A DNA stretch of 64,000 nt from NCBI GenBank assembly GCA_951394045.1, contig OX595987.1, forward strand, positions 1,054,001 to 1,118,000. Reading direction: 5' to 3'. The position numbers and the translations under genes are program-made. The notes below the pieces were generated by a model, which saw only the letters and a list, made by a program, of their open reading frames with translations, did no database searches and had not been told where the DNA came from. Each line of letters begins with the position of its first letter. The first letter of the stretch is position 1. The DNA comes from Nitzschia sp. DOCU1. Lineage: Eukaryota > Bacillariophyta > Bacillariophyceae > Bacillariales > Bacillariaceae. Below, one piece after another: positions 10,043 through 23,747 of the stretch.

Positions 10043-13000
10043 ATGCCTAAACGAAGGCTGGGATATGGCGAAGTCGCGATAACCAAGGAACCCGTTTCGG
10101 CGCCACCGCCGGCAAAACGTCAAGCGGACAAATCGTCGTCCTTGAAAAGATCTTCGTCTCGTCGAAAAATCTCAGATGTTTTAGTCAAATTATCCCGATC
10201 TTGCAATTCTCATTCGACGAATTGCCATAAGGACCGCAAAGGTGCCGTCCGTGTCGACGATGAAGAAACACGGATTCCTGACCAATGCCGGTCTGATTTG
10301 GAAATGTTGCGAAACTTGCTGCCAGAGATTGAGAAGAAGTTTCGGCCGCCGGCTCGGGGCGAAAGGGGGCCAGAGGCCCACGATGTAGCTCATTTGTGCG
10401 ACTTTTACAACAGTGTCATGCAGGGCAACTATTGTCCCTATGCACCACACTTGTTTCATATGGGAAAATCAGTCAATGAAGGTAGGTTGGCTCATTTCAA
10501 TGCGGGGTGCCTACGACAATTATGCTATAATGACTAACGTTCTCGATTACGATGCGGCCGTGAAGTGATGTTGAGAGTACACTTTTTACTTCGGCATCTA
10601 GTGAGCCCAGCGGTGGTTGCTGCGGCTGAAAAGGAAGCCGTCTACAGTGACACCTGTCAAGCGACTTCCCCGCCTGTCCTGCGGACGCTTAGCCACACTA
10701 TCGCCCACCTACTGAGCTTCTTGGTGGATACGTCAATACATGCATGTATCTTTTCGGATCTTGTCATGCTATTGGAGGATTGTTCCTTTCTATTTGAGGA
10801 TAAATCCCTCCTTCCTGTGAAACTTTCCCTCTTTGAGAACACTCGCGAACGTGCCTCCCTCGAAATGGATTTTTGTTTGGATATCCATCAGCCAGACCAA
10901 GTATGGACCTTGCAAACCGCTGTATTCATGGCGATGCAGATATTCATCAAGGATTTGAATACAAAGGGAGTACACTGTCAGTTCGGAATGCGCCAGGAGG
11001 CCGCAAAGGCAGGCGGCGTCCTTCTACCTTCGGGGCTAGTCGACCTCCAAGTGCCGATTTCTGACCACGGAACACGCAACGAAATGGTGAGCGTTATAAT
11101 CGGATCGATCCGATCCGTCGTATTGATGGAGGACCCCAGTCAATTGAATGAATGTCTGCATCATCAGGGGAAGCTGGCGGCCGCCAAGATGCTGCGCGAG
11201 ATAGTGGGTGACTGGTCTAGACTAGCCCCGACGCGAAGTTCGCGTGTGGAGTGTGAGATCCTGGTTGCCGACGCTATCGGAACGTCGTTGAAGTCCTCCG
11301 TTGAAGTACCGTCTGAATATCTGGATCTCCTTGGGGAACTTTTACGCCTTGTCGTCATAGAGACCCCTTCTGGACAACCATTCGGGACGGATGCATTTCC
11401 GGTGGAAGGCCAAGAAACGCTGCGTATTTTGCTAGATTGTATCGCTACCATCTCTTGGAAGGACGCAGGCTCTCGAGGTTCCCTTGATGCGATTGTTTTA
11501 ATGTCGGTTCACTTGCTGTTGCATCTGAACAAAGCGGGGGCCAGCACTACGTCTTATTGTTTGTCGAACGGATTGATTCCGTGCCTGCTCGCGCTATTGG
11601 AGGATTCTCGGTATTCGACCAGTGCAGCAGCAATCCTCTCGCAACTATTACTGGGAATTGCGAAACCAAAGGATTTCAACGCTGTCTGTCAAGCCGCAAC
11701 AGATGCGAACCAGGAAAGCGTTGGGAGCAAGAAGCATTCAGAAACCTGGGAGGTCGAAATTGGCAGGCAGGCCGACTCCAAGGTTCTTGGCGCGAGCGAA
11801 TTGCTGGAGGCCAGCGGATCAAAACGGAAACGACAGTCGACGAAACCGTCAACGACTGCGAGAAGCCCAATCCGAGCACTGGAACTGTCGCCAAGCAAGA
11901 GGATTGCATCAAAGATTGGTATACCAAGAAATGCGAACAGCCAAGCATGGATTGTTGCTTTTAAAGAATTCCTGCAGAGCTCTCTCGACCATGCCAGACA
12001 TCTGACTTATGGTATCGCTACGCTAGAAGGCGAAAAACAGTCTGTCAAGATTGAAAAGGTGCATGGGGATATTGCGGAGAAGTTGCCCAAGATTGGCAGT
12101 GCACTGCTTCTGATCACGATTTTGGTTTCCAAGCACTTGACAGACGACGTGGAGGCAAGTTCGATTGCTGCTGCCTGCGCTGCTGGCCAGCAATTGGTAG
12201 AAGCTGTGGAACGAGTATGCAAGATGCTAATGGATAACGCTTCTGGGTATTCTGATATATCCTCGTGCCAGATCATCGTTGACTGTGCACTAAATATACA
12301 TTACATCGCCGGAAATCTACTATGTGCGCCACAGCATTCTTTTCTTCGGAAATCCTTGGGGATGGTTCTCGCTGCGACCAACCTGGCGCACAAATTAATA
12401 TTGGAAGGCGATTCATTCGTTGTTGCTTCAATCCATTCGTTTCCGGAATATGATCCAGCACCACGCTTTGCTTTCAAGCAACCCATCCATTCCGAAGGGG
12501 CACAACCTGAATCAATCGGGTTGTTGACAGCTTGGAAAGATTCTTTTTCACGAAGATTTGCGTCTTTGACTATGCGAGGAGGCTACAATGACTTCCTCAA
12601 AATCGCTCCGCTTGAAATGATTCACGCCATGCCATTTGGACACAGGTATGAGATATGTAATCAATCCAGAACGCTCTTGCGTGCTATTTGTTTACATTCC
12701 TCACCATCCACCTTGAAACTAGGTCTTGCCTCCTTTGGTCTCTCTATCCCCAGGGGATTCTTTTGGGGGACACTTTGCCCTTGTCAAGAGACGCTGGCTC
12801 AGCGCAGCTGCCATTCGCGGATCTAATCGCCCGGAACCCGATAGGCACTAGCTCTCTTGTCCATACGATTCTTCTTTTCGTTCCGCGATACGTCGCATCC
12901 TACTGTTCATTGTCGAGCGAAGAAGGAAAGGGGGCGGAACTTTCAGCGCTGCTCCTAAAGTTTCTTGTTGAATTCATAAATCCGTTGGCGGGTAGCGTCA

Positions 13001-16000
13001 GCCACTCCGATAATTTGCTTTGTACGCCACTTCTTCTCGCGGCTGTCAAGCTTGAGGCCATTGCCACTTCAGAAAAAGGGGTGGCAAGCGATTTACGTCA
13101 CAGTGCGTTCTCGACGATATCCGAAATTTCCATTGCAACCGCAGTAAAGCTTCCCACCCTCGGTTGCGATGCAACGGCGCCATGCCTTGAAGTTGACATC
13201 GAGTTGAAGAAATGCTCTCGTGCAATAGCAAGCAACATCCTTGAAAACCACCCAGACCCCTATGTTCGAAAGCTAAGATGGTATCTGATGGCAAAGTCGG
13301 CTTTGCGGTCTTCCAGAACTGAAATTCGCGAGCAGATGGGGGAACACGTTGATCCTCTTGGCGAGGATGCACCCACTTCGACGAGAGGCCCCGTAGATCC
13401 CCCTTCAAAATCTTCCCTGTTGTGGCTTATCGAGGCACCCTTCTTAGACGACGACCATCGCTTCAGAGAAGAAGCATCCAGCGGGCTGCGGAGTATAATT
13501 CTGTCCGAAAATGACTCATTTCTACTTTCGCATTTTTGTTCGGATGAAGATTATCAAACGCTCAAGTCCGGGTCGAAACTAGACTTCTCCTCATCGTCGC
13601 AGCAAAATTACGACCTTGAACATGCTGCTGAAAGGGTTGTGTCTGAGTTCTTCCGCACCGTCGACAAACTTCTGCACACTAGTATCGGAGTGTCAGATTC
13701 ACAGCTGTCGTTCACCCTTGCAAACTCCGGGGAAGCATCAGGGAGAGAACAACGAAGCCAACCAGACAAGCTCTCCAGGGGAAGAACAGCCGTGAAACTT
13801 CTCGCTTCGTTCTGTGCCAGCGCGAGGAATGGTGCATTTGCGGACAAGTTCTTTTTCCAAAAAGCATTTCAGCGATTAGTCCGCATTTGGGCTGCTGAGA
13901 CGCTCGCAAGAGCCGACGATTTGTCTTTTTCTCCCTGCAAAGCCCTCACATTTGCGGGGCTGTCTGGCATTGCCACGGCTCGAGAGCATGGCCGAAACGC
14001 ATGGTGGCTGCAGTCGCGACAGTTCGCAGCGACGGTTATCTCAGACATTCTGGTCCTGACCAGCAATGCAAGTCGAGAAGTTCAATTTCTTCAACTAGAG
14101 GGCTTTATTCGAGCTGCAACTGCAAGGGATCGTGCCGAGTCAATCACAAATTCCCGGACACTGAAACTTTCCCGGGACTTTGTAGAGGAGATGCTACCAG
14201 CGATAATTGCACAATTCATTGAGGATAAGAGTATGGAGCTGTTAGGCCTGACCCGGCCGTTCCTGCAGTTTCTCGAAGAAAGGATAGGGCGCATCGGGAA
14301 GCAACCCAACGGGAAACCTATTACCATCGGAGGTTCAAACGCACCAGATAGGTGGAGGTATCGTTCTACCCATTCCACACTCAAAGCACGTGACAAACAC
14401 ATCGCTGCGCTCTTTCAGGACAACAAAATTATCGACGGTGTACTTCCTCTCGTTTTTATGCGACTGGACCGCAGTGGGCTTTCGTTCTTCACAAAGGAAG
14501 TTTTGAAGGGCGTAACACTGAACAGTTTGATGAAGAATAGAGACCGAAGTATCTTAAAAGGTCTCGCGTGGGAGCTTGGACGGGAGCCCGAAACCATCGG
14601 GCCTGCAAGAGTTGCGATCAGGGCCGCCGCTGTTGCTCGGAATCTAGACAAAGTCTCTAGCTCCACCGACGTCGAGGCGCGAAGAGGTCCGGTTGCAGAA
14701 GTCGAAGTCGGGAAAGTGTGGGTTACCTCTCATTTCATGTACCTGCTGGTCAGTGTGGTACAGTTCCGATGGAAAACGCGTCGCCTATCAGATCGTCTTC
14801 ACTCTGTGAGATGTTTGCACAGCTTGCTGGACTTTCTCGTTGCAAATGAAGTTCCTCAGTACTTCGCGACAATAATGGCGACAATAAATGCTTCAATTCT
14901 TGATAGTGACAGCGGCAGCATCACCAATCACCAAGACATGTGTGATGCTTCTGCTCTGCGGCTCTACGCTGTCAAATCTCTGTCGAAGATGATCCGGTTA
15001 GTCGCCGACATCCAATTCAATACTATTGCTTCGAGTTTGACTGCAATAGTCGTTGCTTTGATTCCTGTCCTGGACGACCAAAGTCACGAGGGCACACCTA
15101 CATATCCAGGGGAAGAGGCCAGGGATGTCGCTGTGTCGCTTCTTGAGTTCCTAACAGCTGGCGATCTGGGTCGCAAATTGGCCAACAGCTTCAACGAGGT
15201 TCCTTTTCTGCCTGTCTCGCAGTCGTTGGAGAATGTCCACCGTTCACTTCGATTGAACGGGGTCGATTTTGACAATCTTGAAGTCTTGACGAGTACAGCA
15301 CAGCATGCTGCTGCAGTGGGGCAAGGCTTTTCTACTGTCGAAGTCTCAGCCACCATGGCCAGCGCAGTTTCCACGGACTATGACAAAATACCTGCACTTC
15401 AGAAACGTTTGGGCTTGGTATGTGCACTCCTCGACAACGAAAGCACCAATGTCCGCAAAGTAGTCCTGCAGCACCTTACCGACCTTCTACGGGCCAACAG
15501 AGAAACCTATCTTGGGCTCATCCGTGCCGAGGGATCGATGGCAGGAAGACGCGTTTTGACAGTCGAGTTCAAGGATGTCAATGGTGGTCCGAAGTGTAAG
15601 TTTGCTCGCTGCTGGTGGTTAAAATGCGCGTTTCTGCTCTCTCATCGTTCAATTTGCAGGGGCATCTCGTGGAGCTGTTACAACGATGATGGAAAGACTT
15701 TTGGCTAGATGTGTTGCCGAATCCGACGACGAAGTGAGGTTGTGGCTAGCAACGTGCATCGGTGAGGTTGGTGCCATCAGCGAAACAAGGCTAGGCGAAA
15801 TCAAAATTGGCAGTTCTATGGGCGACGAAGCTATTGATTCTCCGACTAGCTCATACCGATGGCGTCTTGATCAGGCACCGTGGCAATCGCAACCGGTGAA
15901 ATATGAGCTACAACTGGTCACAAGACACCTTGTTGTTGCTTTGAAAGCAGCTCCTTCATCCACGGATCAACACAAGGTTGCGTTCTCTATCCAGCAACTG

Positions 16001-19000
16001 CTTCATTTTCTTAATGCACATGGAAGGCAGAGCGAACCAGCGAACATGGGTGCATCAGAGCCCGTGAAGATGACAAAATGGCTCAAGGAAAAACTAACCG
16101 AAAGTGGGGAGTTGGAGCTAATCGAGCCATACTTTTCGTCTGATTTCCAAGAAAAGGTATGTCCCAGCAGCTGAAGTGCGCATTTGTGCCATCTCGAAGC
16201 TGACTAGCGAAACTCTCGAACGTAGAACACAGAAGGGTACTCGGAGAAGTGGCCTCCATTTTTTAAGGTTTCTGCAGGCTATTTCACTTGGATGTCTAAC
16301 TTTTGTCGATGGATGATCCATGGATCCCGAAAGAGCGATCCGAGTCCTTGGAGAGATATGCTTTTTGCGTGCCGAACCGCGATCAGGACGGAGTCGGGTC
16401 TAAACGTTGCCGAATTCATTCTGCCCCTTCTTGTTCTCGATAGAATGTGTTACGGGACCGGCGAAGAGTTTCTTCTGATCCGACAAGAACTCACCGACGT
16501 ACTCACAATGGAAACGAAGGTATTTATGGACGCTGGCGATAGGAAACGGGCAGTAAATGTTGTTTTTACGACTATCGACACACTTCGGGCTTGGGCGGAC
16601 CGGGAAGTGGAAGAGCGGTCAAAGGGACGATCTCTTGTGAATGCCCCCAGCCGAAGTCGACGACAGGCATCTAACAAAATTGCCGACAAGGCTGTACCTC
16701 CGAGTTGGTCCGCTGCAGAGTCGATCGATAAAATTTCTGACCTTCTTAAAGGCTTGAATCTACGTCTACAGGCAAAGGCTGCCCAAGCTTTTGGGATGAA
16801 CGCCCGTGCATTGCAGCGTCTTGAGCTAGAGGCACGAGAAGCCTCAACGTTGCATATTTTCGAGAAAAGTAAAGAGGAACAGAAGAAAGACGCTGCAAAG
16901 GGAACAGTGCTCTCATATCATACGTTCAGCCTCCCCCTCGACGACTCCTTTGACATTGAATTAATGAAAGAAGTCCTTTCAAGACTTGACGATTGCGAAA
17001 CGATGGCTGCGATCGGCAAAGATTCATTGTTCTTCAACCCGTTGCAACGCATTCGAGACAGCATCAGGGCGAGCGAAGCGTCGGAAGACTACGAGGCTGC
17101 TGTTCAAGAATACGAGCGCGCGATTCAGGCAAGTAATCCATCTGATCGCGATCCGAGTCTCGTCCAGGGTTCATTGCGTTGTTTGATGGAGCTTGGGCGG
17201 TATGAGAGTGTCCTCAACCAAGCTGGTGGATGGCGACGAGCAGGGCACCGAGACTATATATCCGAGACATCTCCGTTTGCTATTGAGGCGGCATGGAAGC
17301 TTGGAAGGTGGCAGACTCTTTCCGATCTCCTTGACGAGGAAGCGAAAGCGTCATCCCCGAACGCGGTAGGCGACTATGAAGTTCACAAGGGAAAAGCGGT
17401 GCTGGGCCTCTTCACCCGCGATCGCTCTTCTGTAGTCTCCGCAATTCGTTGCGCCCGAGACACTGTGATACAGAATCTGTCCAGCATGGCTGCTGAAAGC
17501 TACGCACGAAGCTACAGTGACATTATATGCTTGCAGTCTCTGCGAGAGATCGAAAATGCAAACGATCTTTCATCATTCGGAGAGCATAACCGGAGACACG
17601 AACTCTACGAAATTGCGCATTCGACGGCAGTGGATGGTTGGTCCTGGAAAGGACGAGTTGACGCAGTGACCTCTCGTGGAGCACTCTCAATCATTAGCAC
17701 CCGCGTGGCGTTGGCACGTCTCCACGCGGATCCAGTTTTGGTGGGATCTTTGTTTCTTGAAGGGGGTCACCGTGCTCGAAAAAACAAGCAGTGGGCGATA
17801 TCTGAAAATCTTCTTTCTCAAGCTCAAGCGACAATGTCGAAACTGGACGTTGGCATAAACACGGAGGACCAAAAGCTTTTTCATTTGGTATATTCATCGC
17901 AGGTGCAGTTGGCAAAGCTGAAGTATGCCAAGGGCGAGTTTTCTTCAGCCCTAAGAATGCTCGGACAACCAAGTGTGGACCAGGCTGTTGCGGGGATGCT
18001 CCAAAATTTTGATAATTCTGACGCTGTCTCAGCACTAGCGGTCGATTGCGAAAAGTGCCTCATCCAAGAATTTTCTGGCATGCCTGCATCGATGTACGAA
18101 AACGATGCCCGTTTGATGATTAGATTTGCTGGTCGTTTGCTTCAGCTGACACGATGGGTGTCGGAAATCGGCCTGGAAGGAGGCTCGGATGTTTTACAGC
18201 GTTTCCGTTTGATCCATAAACTCGCCCCGGAATGGGAGAAAGGTAAGTGACGCCCAGATCTATTGCGACATCTAGTCGAGGAGCTCACCTCATCTCGAAT
18301 CATCTGGCTAGGGCACTTCTACTTCGGCAAATTTGTTGATTCTATGTTGCAAGCTCGAATTGCTGCAATTGTCGGTGGATCATTGGGGCGGGATTCTTTC
18401 AATGGGGTCGACGAGAACGAAATCCGGAGTAGAATTCTCCTCCGTGACCAGACGTGCCAATCGCACACCTTGCTGGCCATGCAAAGATACGCTGCCACCC
18501 TGAAATTGGGCACAAAACATGTCTACCAAGCGCTCCCACGCCTCCTTTCACTCTGGTTTGATCTCGTATCAGTAGGGCGTGATCAATCCAAGGAGCAGGA
18601 GCTAGGTACGTTCATCAAATTCATGTATTCGTGAGACATTGACTACATTGAAGTCTAACCCCCTTTCCCAATCCCAACCCAGACAATTTGAGATCGTCTC
18701 AAAATGAGGCAAACAAATTCATGGCCAACCAAATTAAGAGAATCCCGTCTGTTGCATTTTATACGGCCATGCCGCAGCTTATTTCAAGGGTAGTAAATGT
18801 TGACCCAGATGCATCGATGATTGTCAAGACTATCTTGCACCGGGTTCTTTCCAAGTTTCCGCAACAAGCGATGTGGCCGCTGGCATGGCTACAAGGGTCT
18901 CAGTTCGAGGACCGCAAGCTAATTGGAAACGAGATCTTTAATGATGCACAGAAAACCCTTGCAAAACACCACAAAAGCATGAGTAATCTGGTGGGTGCGT

Positions 19001-20636
19001 CCAAGAGTCTCTTCCAGTTTCTTCGGGAACTCGCGGTGTAAGTACCTACTCCCGGGTTTTGAATCCAAGGATTTCAATTTTCTCACCCGTTCTCAGCAAA
19101 CAAGGACCCCCGGAGCGCCCGAACGCCAACAGACTTGATGAACCGCCTTGGCAGGATCCTAATGTCGATCTCTCCGAGTTCGTACCCCCGATTCAAGCTG
19201 CACTGACAGCAACGCCGACTTCATCGGACCACCCACATTCGAAGGACCATTTCTCCCGTACTATTCCGAGGATGCGTGCCTTCTCGCATCGAGTGGGAGT
19301 CATGTCCTCGAAGGCAAAACCGAAGAAGCTGAAAGCGTTTGCCGTGCCGGGTTCATACAAAGCGCCACCTCGTTTGCAAAGGACTTCGACCGCCTTGACT
19401 AGGATGCACACACAGGATGTGGACATTGGGGAGCTACATTTCTTGGTGAAACAGGAGGCCAAAGGCGATTTACGCAAAGATGCCAGAGTCCAAGACCTGA
19501 ACAATGTCATCAATCGACTGATGGCGTCGAACAACGGGGAGTCAAGTGCATCATCGAGGAGACGCCGTCGACTTCACTTACGGACCTTTGCAGTGACATG
19601 CTTGTCGGAGGACATTGGAATCCTTGAATGGGTCCCGGATACCGATTCCTTACGAAACTTGGTGACCAGTTCGTACAATCCTCAGACTTCGCCGGGCTGC
19701 AGTCGTAGGAGAGGGAATCGAATGACGAATTTTGGCGACGTTACTTTGCGTTCGCACTATGAAATGTGCCAGAACAAGTTCTTCAAAGATGGAAATCTTC
19801 CGAGTGCTGCTTCTTTATTTGAGGATCACTGCTTGAGACCATGTCCACCTGTCTTGTACTGGTGGTTCATCCAGAAATTCCATGATCCCCACGGGTGGTA
19901 TGAGGCAAGGAATCGATTCACATTGAGCACTGCGGCATGGTCAGCTGTCGGGCATGTAATTGGTCTGGGAGATCGTCACTCTGAAAATATCCTTGTGGAC
20001 ACGTCGACCGGCGAATGTGTGCATGTTGACTTTGACTGGTAAGTCTCAACTGGGGTTCTGACTGGACGATGGTGTGATCAGGCTAACAACTCTTGTTTCG
20101 TCGAAATCAGTATTTTTGACAAGGGACTCAACTTGCCAAAGCCTGAGATTGTTCCGTTCCGTTTGACGGCAAACATGGTGGACGCCTTTGGTCCGACCGG
20201 TACCGATGGCGTGTACACAACTGGAATGCAAACGGCAATGCGTACGCTTCGGGATAACCGAGACACGCTCCTTTCGGTCCTGGAGCCATTTCTGAAGGAC
20301 CCGGTAATTGACTGGAAGCGACACCGCGGCCAGCAAAACAAGAGTGTTAGTGGCACGACGGCACAAGCTGCGGCGCAGCCCATTCACACAGAGAAAGAAG
20401 CCAAGGAAGCGAAACGGTCGATCAAGGTCATCGAGGAGCGGTTGCAAGGTATTTACAATCTGAGAAATCCCAATTTGAAGAAATATAGTCGAATACACCG
20501 TTCAGCGAGTCAAGACGACGACATTAGTCACCTTGTCCCGCTGCCAGTGGAGGGCCAGGTGCAACGAATGATCAAAGAAGCGACCTCCCACGAGAACTTG
20601 GTTCAATTGTACATTGGTTGGATGCCGTGGGTATAG
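10043..20636 (+). CDS. ATR: ATR/Mec1-type checkpoint kinase (PI3K-related protein kinase)
   Basis: Nine exons: 10043-10481, 10566-12645, 12723-15595, 15660-16156, 16226-18242, 18312-18605, 18683-19037, 19097-20038 and 20111-20636. All junctions keep frame and give 3340 residues. The N-terminal two-thirds is helical and HEAT-like. A FAT region follows (EKGHFYFGKFVD matches the ATR FAT end). The kinase domain runs from about 2930, with VKQEAKGDLRKD, the catalytic loop GLGDRHSENI and the metal-binding DFD, the last split by intron 8. The FATC tail ends YIGWMPWV. ECVHVDFD, the following GLNLPKPEIVPFRLT segment and the FATC resemble ATR more than ATM, mTOR or DNA-PK. The protein would sense RPA-coated single-stranded DNA and signal replication stress. 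It is longer than animal or yeast ATR (about 2400-2650). The exon 2/3 acceptor at 12723 is the only one found that keeps the frame, although a better-looking acceptor lies at 12754. Confidence 0.95.
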
Positions 20637-20741
20637 AAAGTTACTGGAGGCTTGAAAAACTAATACTATACATTCTATGATAGTCGAAGATCATACTGCA
20701 CCCCAAGCGACGAAAAATGGTAGTCAAACTAGAACCAGGTT

Positions 20742-21824
20742 TTAACGCATATCCCAGTACTGCTCCGATTCCCTTTCCCTAATCAAAACCTCGGGAGGCT
20801 TCTTGAATCGTTCATTTACATCCATCGCCAAGGCAAGCCCACCGACAAGCCCAAGGTATCCAGCACCAATCATTCCTCGTTGAACATTTGTGATTCGATA
20901 ATAACCGGGAGGAATGGAAGCAGGATTGTAAAAGCGCTGAAACGTTTCCCAGCCTCCTGCCAACAAAATCAAGTAGAAGATGGGGTTATGGATGGCACCG
21001 GTAAACGCTAATGCAGACCCAACACCGAGCCCTGCCACGTTCATCCACGGACTCAGCGCCCCGGCAATACGTCCTCCGTCCATGCTACCGAGCGGCAACA
21101 TGTTGAATAAGTTCACCATGAATCCAAAATCAGCCAGAGCAAAGAGTAGCTGCGACTGCGTCATGTGACCCGCGACTGCCACTCCGGCGGCTCCCACTGA
21201 TCCCAAGACGGGACCACCAAAGGCCACTAGTGCGTCCTCCCAGGCATCTCGTGGTCGACGATTCATGGCGATCATAGCTCCCATAAAGGGCATAAAGACC
21301 ATGGGGCTAAACGGGATGCCTCGTTGGTACATGACTAATGCATGCCCGACCTCGTGGACCGTGATCAAGCCGACCATTCCCACTGCATACGGAAATCCAA
21401 AAAAGACCGAGTAGGTGCCAATGGTCAAGAACATGGAGCCTAGCGAAGCAAGCTTGGTTAACTTTAGAGCGCCCAGCAGGTATTTGCCCTTGCCCAGCAG
21501 TACCGCTCCAGCTCCAATCAAACCAGCTCCATTGCGCACCCAGTTTCCTCCACCTCCGCGTCTACCGCCACCAGGAAATTGAGAAGAAAAGTACGAGATG
21601 GATCCCACGTGCACGGAAAGGGGCGAGTGAAGAGAGGATCCCACCAAGGAAGTGCGGGAGTTCAATCCACCAAACTTTTGGAGATCTCTGCTGGAAAATT
21701 GCGAGTAAGATTGTCGATAAACCGGAAAGGGAGCCGCCTCCAAGCTCGTCGTCCACTGCTTGGATTTCGCGAGTAACCAGTTTGCCTGACGTCGCAGCGA
21801 CGAATTCGTAGCTGTTCGAAGCAT
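20742..21824 (-). CDS. M50-family (site-2 protease-like) membrane metalloprotease
   Basis: A single-exon frame of 360 residues from the ATG at 21824; the frame is open to 22091, but the downstream ATG starts a basic, Ser/Arg-rich leader resembling a mitochondrial or other organelle presequence. A Gly-rich stretch (GGGRRGGGGNW) precedes the hydrophobic core. The zinc-binding motif HEVGH is near residue 155, inside a membrane segment. The third ligand motif NMLPLGSMDGGRIAG is near 246. Both are hallmarks of intramembrane M50 proteases, close to bacterial-type rhomboid-unrelated Zn peptidases such as SpoIVFB/Rv-type proteins. Further hydrophobic helices surround the core. It would cleave within or next to membrane-spanning segments; the substrate is unknown. 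It is divergent from the ATP synthase subunit d gene. Confidence 0.88.
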   Translation of the reverse strand: MLRTATNSSLRRQANWLLAKSKQWTTSLEAAPFPVYRQSYSQFSSRDLQKFGGLNSRTSLVGSSLHSPLSVHVGSISYFSSQFPGGGRRGGGGNWVRNGAGLIGAGAVLLGKGKYLLGALKLTKLASLGSMFLTIGTYSVFFGFPYAVGMVGLITVHEVGHALVMYQRGIPFSPMVFMPFMGAMIAMNRRPRDAWEDALVAFGGPVLGSVGAAGVAVAGHMTQSQLLFALADFGFMVNLFNMLPLGSMDGGRIAGALSPWMNVAGLGVGSALAFTGAIHNPIFYLILLAGGWETFQRFYNPASIPPGYYRITNVQRGMIGAGYLGLVGGLALAMDVNERFKKPPEVLIRERESEQYWDMR

Positions 21825-22326
21825 GATATGTCGATTGTCAATGCTGTTTCGTGTAGCAGCTGTCAAAAAACTTCCTTGGCTTCCACTCGAGCTATTCAGA
21901 CAACGAAGCAAAAGGGAGGATACAACACAGTTTTGTTGTGTCGTTGGACGAGCAGTAAGAACAGTAAAGCTCAAGGCAGCTATGACGCGGCCGCCATCGT
22001 GTCGACAATCGAAGGTCTCCTTTGTTCCTATTTCTACACTAACTACCAGCGACATCGACCCCTTCGATCTTTTTTCACGCCCCACGTACAATACGATACG
22101 TACCAGGTACTCGTACGAAGGACAGGGTTAGGCGAAGGCGAAGCGTGCTCGGCCGCGCGATCGAGCGAATCGCGCACACGTTTGGCGTCGTCATCGTCTT
22201 GCCTCCGTCCCCCTCTTTTCACGGCACAACACCGCACCGACAGCGATCGGCAACCGCATCCCAGATCGTCATCGTTGCTACTTGCCTTTCTGCACTGTAG
22301 CAACCCCTCACAAATTAAGAGTCACC
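21825..22326. promoter_or_regulatory. Divergent intergenic region between M50 protease and ATP synthase d genes
   Basis: A gap of 502 bp between opposed start codons. It contains the perfect palindrome GTACCAGGTAC at 22100-22110, which has the same core as sites found in other intergenic regions of this window. Confidence 0.5.
22100..22110. promoter_or_regulatory. GTACCAGGTAC palindrome in a divergent promoter gap
   Basis: This is a near-perfect palindrome (central base aside) with the same TACCWGGTA core as the other elements. It lies between the M50 protease and the ATP synthase d genes. Confidence 0.45.
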
Positions 22327-23026
22327 ATGAGCCAAATATCGGCAACAACCCGACGAGTGGTGCGAACTCTCGCCCACAGAAGCATTGACTGGTAAGAAAA
22401 AAGAAAGCTGGACGATGGGATAGCAAAATGGGAATTTATAACCGGTGCGAATTATTTAGCTCGCAACATCGGAAATCTTCGCCCATTGGCGTTGTGCAAC
22501 AATGGAGCCTTGCTGTGGGGTGATTATTGGGACTGATTTCACTCACAACCTCCCCGTTTTATTTCTTAGGTCCGCTGATGTGTGGAAGGCCGCTCCGATC
22601 GCTCACAACGTGAACAACTTTCGTGCGTGGGTTGCTACTGCGGACGCTGAGGCGGAGAAGTACAAGCACTATCCGTCGGCCATTGATTTCAAGGGCACCA
22701 AGGAGGCTGTCCGTGACAAGGAATTTGTCGACATGATTGAGAGTTTCTATGTTGCCGCGGAACTCGCCCCTGAGGTCCACGAATGGGATAAAGCTGACCA
22801 TGATTACAAGCTGGCGCACTTTGATCAAGTCAAGGAACAAGCCGCCGTTTACGCCGAGCTCAAGGAAGACTTGATGAAGGAAATCGAGTTCCAAAAGAAG
22901 ACAAAGATGACTGCTAATACTACGGTATATGACCTTATGTGCAACAACCCCACCATTCACGAAGAAATTGAGGACGAAATTGAACGTCGTGAATGGTTCA
23001 AGGATATCGGCTTGGGATCCAAGTAA
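22327..23026 (+). CDS. Mitochondrial ATP synthase F0 subunit d-like protein
   Basis: Exons 22327-22391 and 22570-23026, joined in phase 2 across a 178-bp intron, encode 173 residues. The spliced N terminus reads RTLAHRSIDW, with an SIDW block like the KTIDW of animal subunit d. A second YPSAIDF block, an acidic helical middle and the late segment MTANTTVYDLM resemble subunit d (about 160 residues) over its length. Subunit d sits in the peripheral stalk that links F1 and F0 in the mitochondrial inner membrane. The Arg/Ser/Thr-rich first exon could act as a targeting sequence. A conspicuously soluble, charged sequence and the right length support the call, but similarity is limited to short blocks. 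Confidence 0.7.
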
Positions 23027-23747
23027 AAGCACATTCAGTATAAATTAGTATTAGCCTTTATAGTGTCTTCGTCTGTTCTCGTTGCTGTATCAACAATCGC
23101 ACGTATAATCTACTATTTCGAGTAGCAATGGGTATTGTAATCCCGTACGGTGGTCGTAGGGGGAATCAAATTAAGCCATGTGTGTAATTCTATACTTGCA
23201 TTCACCCTTGCGCGGGTCAGATAGACGATGCCATCGAACGTAGAAAATGTCACTACCTTGTTCACACTCTCTAAAATGCGTAGTTGCCATACTCGATACA
23301 ACGATTCATGACCGCAGACCAAGGATCTTGTCCAGAGTAGCAGAGAACTAATTTACTACATCGCCGCTATGATGAAGGAGGGGCACACCTTGCTTGTTGC
23401 CCCGAGTCACTGCCTTCTATCTCCTGTCTACTACACTGTTTAGAGTGGTCTACAGCAGGATACTTCAGCCAACAAAGGGTCTGCGCTGCTTTTCTCTATC
23501 GTTCTGCCTCTATCTATCTGCAACGTGGTGTAAAATGGATGAATTCATGATTCGACTAGTCAGACTTATTATCAGCGAGGACTTTAGAGCATTCAGTTAA
23601 CGGTAAACGCGCCAGCATTACTTTCAACGGATAGTCGAGCATGCTGACGTTGCGATCGACCACACACAGAGGAAATCTTCGAGCTCCGACGAGCCCATGG
23701 ATGCCTCGTATTGCAAAAGGGGTTACTCGGAAGCTGGAAGGTACAAG

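Noticed and set aside
21825..22091. N-terminal extension of the M50 protease to 449 residues
   Set aside because: The upstream part has no signal or motif, whereas the ATG at 21824 begins a plausible targeting sequence. The extension remains possible but less likely.
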